Assembly: GCA_024364805.1 (NCBI GenBank)
Contig: CM044495.1
Coordinates: 96,551,742-96,572,814 of the forward strand
Source of the DNA: Euprymna scolopes
Lineage: Eukaryota > Mollusca > Cephalopoda > Sepiida > Sepiolidae
Length of the DNA: 21,073 bases
Reading direction: 5' to 3'
Each line of letters begins with the position of its first letter. Position 1 is the stretch's first letter. Below are positions 18,953-21,073 of this stretch, one piece after another. A program made the translations under genes and the position numbers. The notes under the pieces were generated by a model. That model saw nothing but the letters and a program-made list of their open reading frames with translations, searched no databases and was not told the origin of the DNA.

Positions 18953-19096
18953 CATCTTCATAGTTGTTTCACCACGTTTCGGTCAACTCATCCTCTGTTA
19001 CAAGACTCAGGATTCTTATCCAGGTGCGGCTAATCACTTGAAGACGACCAGAAGACAAGTTGTTCGAAACATAGTGAAATAACAACTATGAAGATG
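18953..19096. mobile_element. Long imperfect foldback element
   Basis: CATCTTCATAGTTGTT (18953-18968) is the perfect reverse complement of AACAACTATGAAGATG (19081-19096). Inward, TTTCAC, then GTTTCG, then CAACT-like blocks continue the pairing with small gaps, so the arms reach about 40 bases, with a loop of about 60. It lies inside a chance open frame of 75 codons. The inner arms hold GATGAGTTGACCGAAACG on the minus strand, which vaguely recalls a hammerhead core without a proper stem II. A MITE or an inverted dimer of a short repeat would explain it. Confidence 0.55.
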
Positions 19097-19214
19097 AGGA
19101 TAACAGTCAGCAAAAAGAATGGATGCAGGAAAACTGCTGTTTTTGGGTTTGCAGAATATGATTGAGTTTTGCAAAGGGAATGGAGAAAAAACACTAACAT
19201 CAATGTTTGCTGAA

Positions 19215-19320
19215 TTTAAGTCAGGAAGCTGATACCTTCAGACAACCTGATCTGGTAGCACTAGAGAGAGACTTTGAAATAATACCTGTGACCAGGTACA
19301 TGGCATATATCAACCACCTG
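19215..19320. repeat. Dispersed repeat, copy B
   Basis: It shares GGTAG, TTTGAAATAATA, CTGTGACCAGGT and ACATGGCA with 14945-15060, in the same order and strand. About 10 bases are missing between the last two blocks relative to copy A. Confidence 0.35.
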
Positions 19321-19329
19321 TAAAGTCAT

Positions 19330-20500
19330 TACTCAGCTGATTAAATAAAACACAAAGCACTTGGTAAGTTCAGGTCTTATGGTGTTTCAGATTATCATAA
19401 ACATGATCCAAGAATTATCATGCAACACACATGTACAAACCATGTGCATTTAATCCGACTATAACCTTCTTTCCATTTATTTGAGGAAAAAATAGAACAA
19501 AGAACTTAGAAATATTTTACCGTTTATATTCCTTCACAAATCAGCCAAAATTGATCTGACAAGCAATTTTCCAAACTGTATCAAATATTTTACATGCACC
19601 ACCACCACTTTTTTCCTGCTCTAGATGAAAAGCATCTTTCATCGTAAATTTATTTCAAAAATCCACCCAGATCCTAAAGCATGTTATTGCGTTAGAAGTG
19701 TCAGGCTTTCTAAGCTATCATGAAAATGTAATGTTAAAAAAAAAAAAAGCGTCTTCATAAGCCAGGATGATGACCAACTCAGTCCACTGACTACCAACTC
19801 ATCTTGACTAAGAGAAGGAAAAACTCCTCAGATATTGCAGAAATAAAAAGGGGGGGGTAGGAAATAGATTAAAAGCAACCAGAGAAGAAGAAAAAGAAGA
19901 GTAAAGAGCAGACAGATTAGTAGAGTTAAGATTGTTAAACAATACAAAAACTAAGCAGCGTACAATCATATACCTCAGATCGGGAGTGGTGGGTGTAGAG
20001 GTGGTGGCTTGGAGCAGGTCTAATCCACAGAGTAAATATAGTCAGAAAATTCTTCAGTCGCTAGTTATTCAGGAACGGACGAAAACGTTGAGATTTCCAC
20101 AAAAGAATCTGCAACATGAACAAACTGTCCGATTTAATTAGGCCAATTTCAAAAAGTATCTTTCCAATCAAACACGTAAACAATAAGAGGGGGAGGGATG
20201 CACACATCATCCAACGATCATGATTATGGTTCATCTTCAAAAGATACAAAACGGTCAGCTGAAGAATGAAAAGATGCCGTTAGAGTGGTTGAGTGGCATG
20301 CATGTCAAGGGATATTCACAGACAAAATAAAATGGCAAGCCAAAAACCATGTGATATTCTAAGTTTTTGTGATTTCTAATTAAACTGAAGAATGGCAGTG
20401 AAAAGAAACGTGAAAGACAAAACAATGAAATTGTTTTAAAGAAAACAACCAAAACTAACTGGCTTATTTTCTGATCATAGTTTGATAAGTTTTTTTTTTT
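19330..20500. other. Non-coding stretch
   Basis: No gene or element recognised. A G7 run lies near 19851, a poly-A run near 19737, and A/G-rich DNA begins to dominate after 19850. Confidence 0.5.
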
Positions 20501-20509
20501 TTAATAGAA

Positions 20510-20586
20510 GAAACAAAAGTAATGATCATTAGGATAATGAGTAGAAGAAACAGGGAAGCAAAGGAATAAAAATTTAAGGGAGGTGG

Positions 20587-20646
<60 letters not shown>

Positions 20647-20872
20647 CGAATAGAGCAAAAGATAGAGAACAGTGAAATGGAGAGAACAACGCAACAAAAT
20701 GGAGAAATTAAAAACGAGACAGAAAGACAGGTAAAAAAAAAGGAGGACAAAGTGTGAGAAAGTGAGAGAAAAACAGCTTCGAGAAGAGAGAAAACAAGGT
20801 ATTGAATAGGGAGATAGAATGGCAGAGAACTATCTAACTAGGGAAAATCACGGATAAAGTGAACAAAGTGAC

Positions 20873-20907
<35 letters not shown>
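20510..20907. repeat. Purine-rich strand-asymmetric block
   Basis: The plus strand is overwhelmingly A and G for several hundred bases. Two (GA)n arrays sit in it (20591-20644 and 20877-20906). The minus strand yields overlapping Ser/Leu open frames that are artefacts of the repeat. Confidence 0.85.
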
Positions 20908-20911
<4 letters not shown>

Positions 20912-21073
20912 CATGTGGTAACTAGTGAGAGAGGGCACGCGGCAAATAGGAACAGAGAAAAACCATGCAGCGTCTAAGGGGAAAAATAGCACGCGACTAC
21001 TAGATAAAGAATGAGAGCAAGTGGTAACCAGGAAGAGAATGACAGAGCATGTGGCGACCATGGAGAGAATGAC
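20908..21073 (+). repeat. Degenerate minisatellite, about 28-bp unit
   Basis: Units that start AGAGCATGTGGTAAC, GGGCACGCGGCAAAT, AAACCATGCAGCGTC, TAGCACGCGACTACT, GAGAGCAAGTGGTAACC and AGAGCATGTGGCGACC follow at intervals of 26-30 bases. Each is followed by an A/G-rich half. The array runs off the window's end. A weaker unit may lie at about 20823-20850 (CAGAGAACTATCTAACTAGG). Confidence 0.65.

Noticed and set aside
20464-21061. Overlapping Ser/Leu-rich minus-strand frames
   Set aside because: Products of the (GA)n arrays read on the opposite strand.
1-21073. CRISPR array, bacterial operon, origin or prophage
   Set aside because: No regularly spaced repeats with unique spacers, no dense coding and no bacterial gene signals; the repeat content is animal-like.
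1-21073. LTR retroelement or other virus-derived fossil
   Set aside because: I saw no paired long terminal repeats and no gag, protease, integrase or capsid-like protein stretch.

Overview
The window is AT-rich, repeat-rich non-coding DNA from an animal genome. It has many microsatellites (AT, GT, GA), homopolymer runs, a sequencing gap (10160-10332) and a dense layer of decayed transposable elements. I found no host protein-coding exon that I could defend. The mix of repeats (tRNA-derived SINEs, 5S rRNA-derived SINEs, a CR1/jockey-group LINE, mariner and Tigger-like fossils, very short Helitron-like elements) suggests a mollusc, probably a cephalopod such as an octopus. That placement is inference from general repeat style, not from a diagnostic gene.

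Layout. 1-1330: an AT microsatellite, a short tRNA-like SINE copy (281-362), an 84-bp Helitron-like element (428-511) and a decayed tRNA-headed SINE (1208-1330). 1700-1835: a possible old copy of the LINE 3' tail. 1836-5258: mostly featureless AT-rich DNA with one inverted-repeat element (3907-4097). 5259-5517: a 5'-truncated copy of the LINE. 5760-8368: featureless apart from small palindromes. 8369-9072: an internally deleted mariner whose DETWIHHF motif is still readable. 9075-9655: two consecutive 5S rRNA-derived SINEs on the minus strand. 10333-11345: the best-preserved element, the 3' part of a CR1/jockey-group LINE with its 3' UTR and poly-A tail. 11535-11650: a tRNA-headed SINE that carries a hammerhead-ribozyme motif. 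12129-12226: a near-perfect foldback hairpin. 12870-13192: another tRNA-headed SINE. 14529-14684: a second truncated LINE tail with poly-A. 15141-15341: a Tigger/pogo-like MITE with TA target duplications. 17112-17162: a U2 snRNA pseudogene fragment. 18155-18385: second copies of the Helitron-like element and of the first SINE. 18953-19096: an imperfect long hairpin. 20510-21073: a purine-rich strand-asymmetric block with (GA)n arrays and a roughly 28-bp degenerate minisatellite.

How the parts relate. The window reads as intergenic or intronic DNA built up by successive retroposition. Several families occur more than once, so they support each other's boundaries: the LINE tail (10353-10500, 14529-14684, 5259-5517, perhaps 1707-1835), the Helitron-like element (428-511 and 18155-18244), and a tRNA-like SINE (281-362 and 18302-18385). 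The most interesting object is the hammerhead core immediately downstream of the tRNA-like promoter at 11544-11596. This arrangement parallels the ribozyme-bearing SINE-like Sm-alpha repeats of schistosomes.
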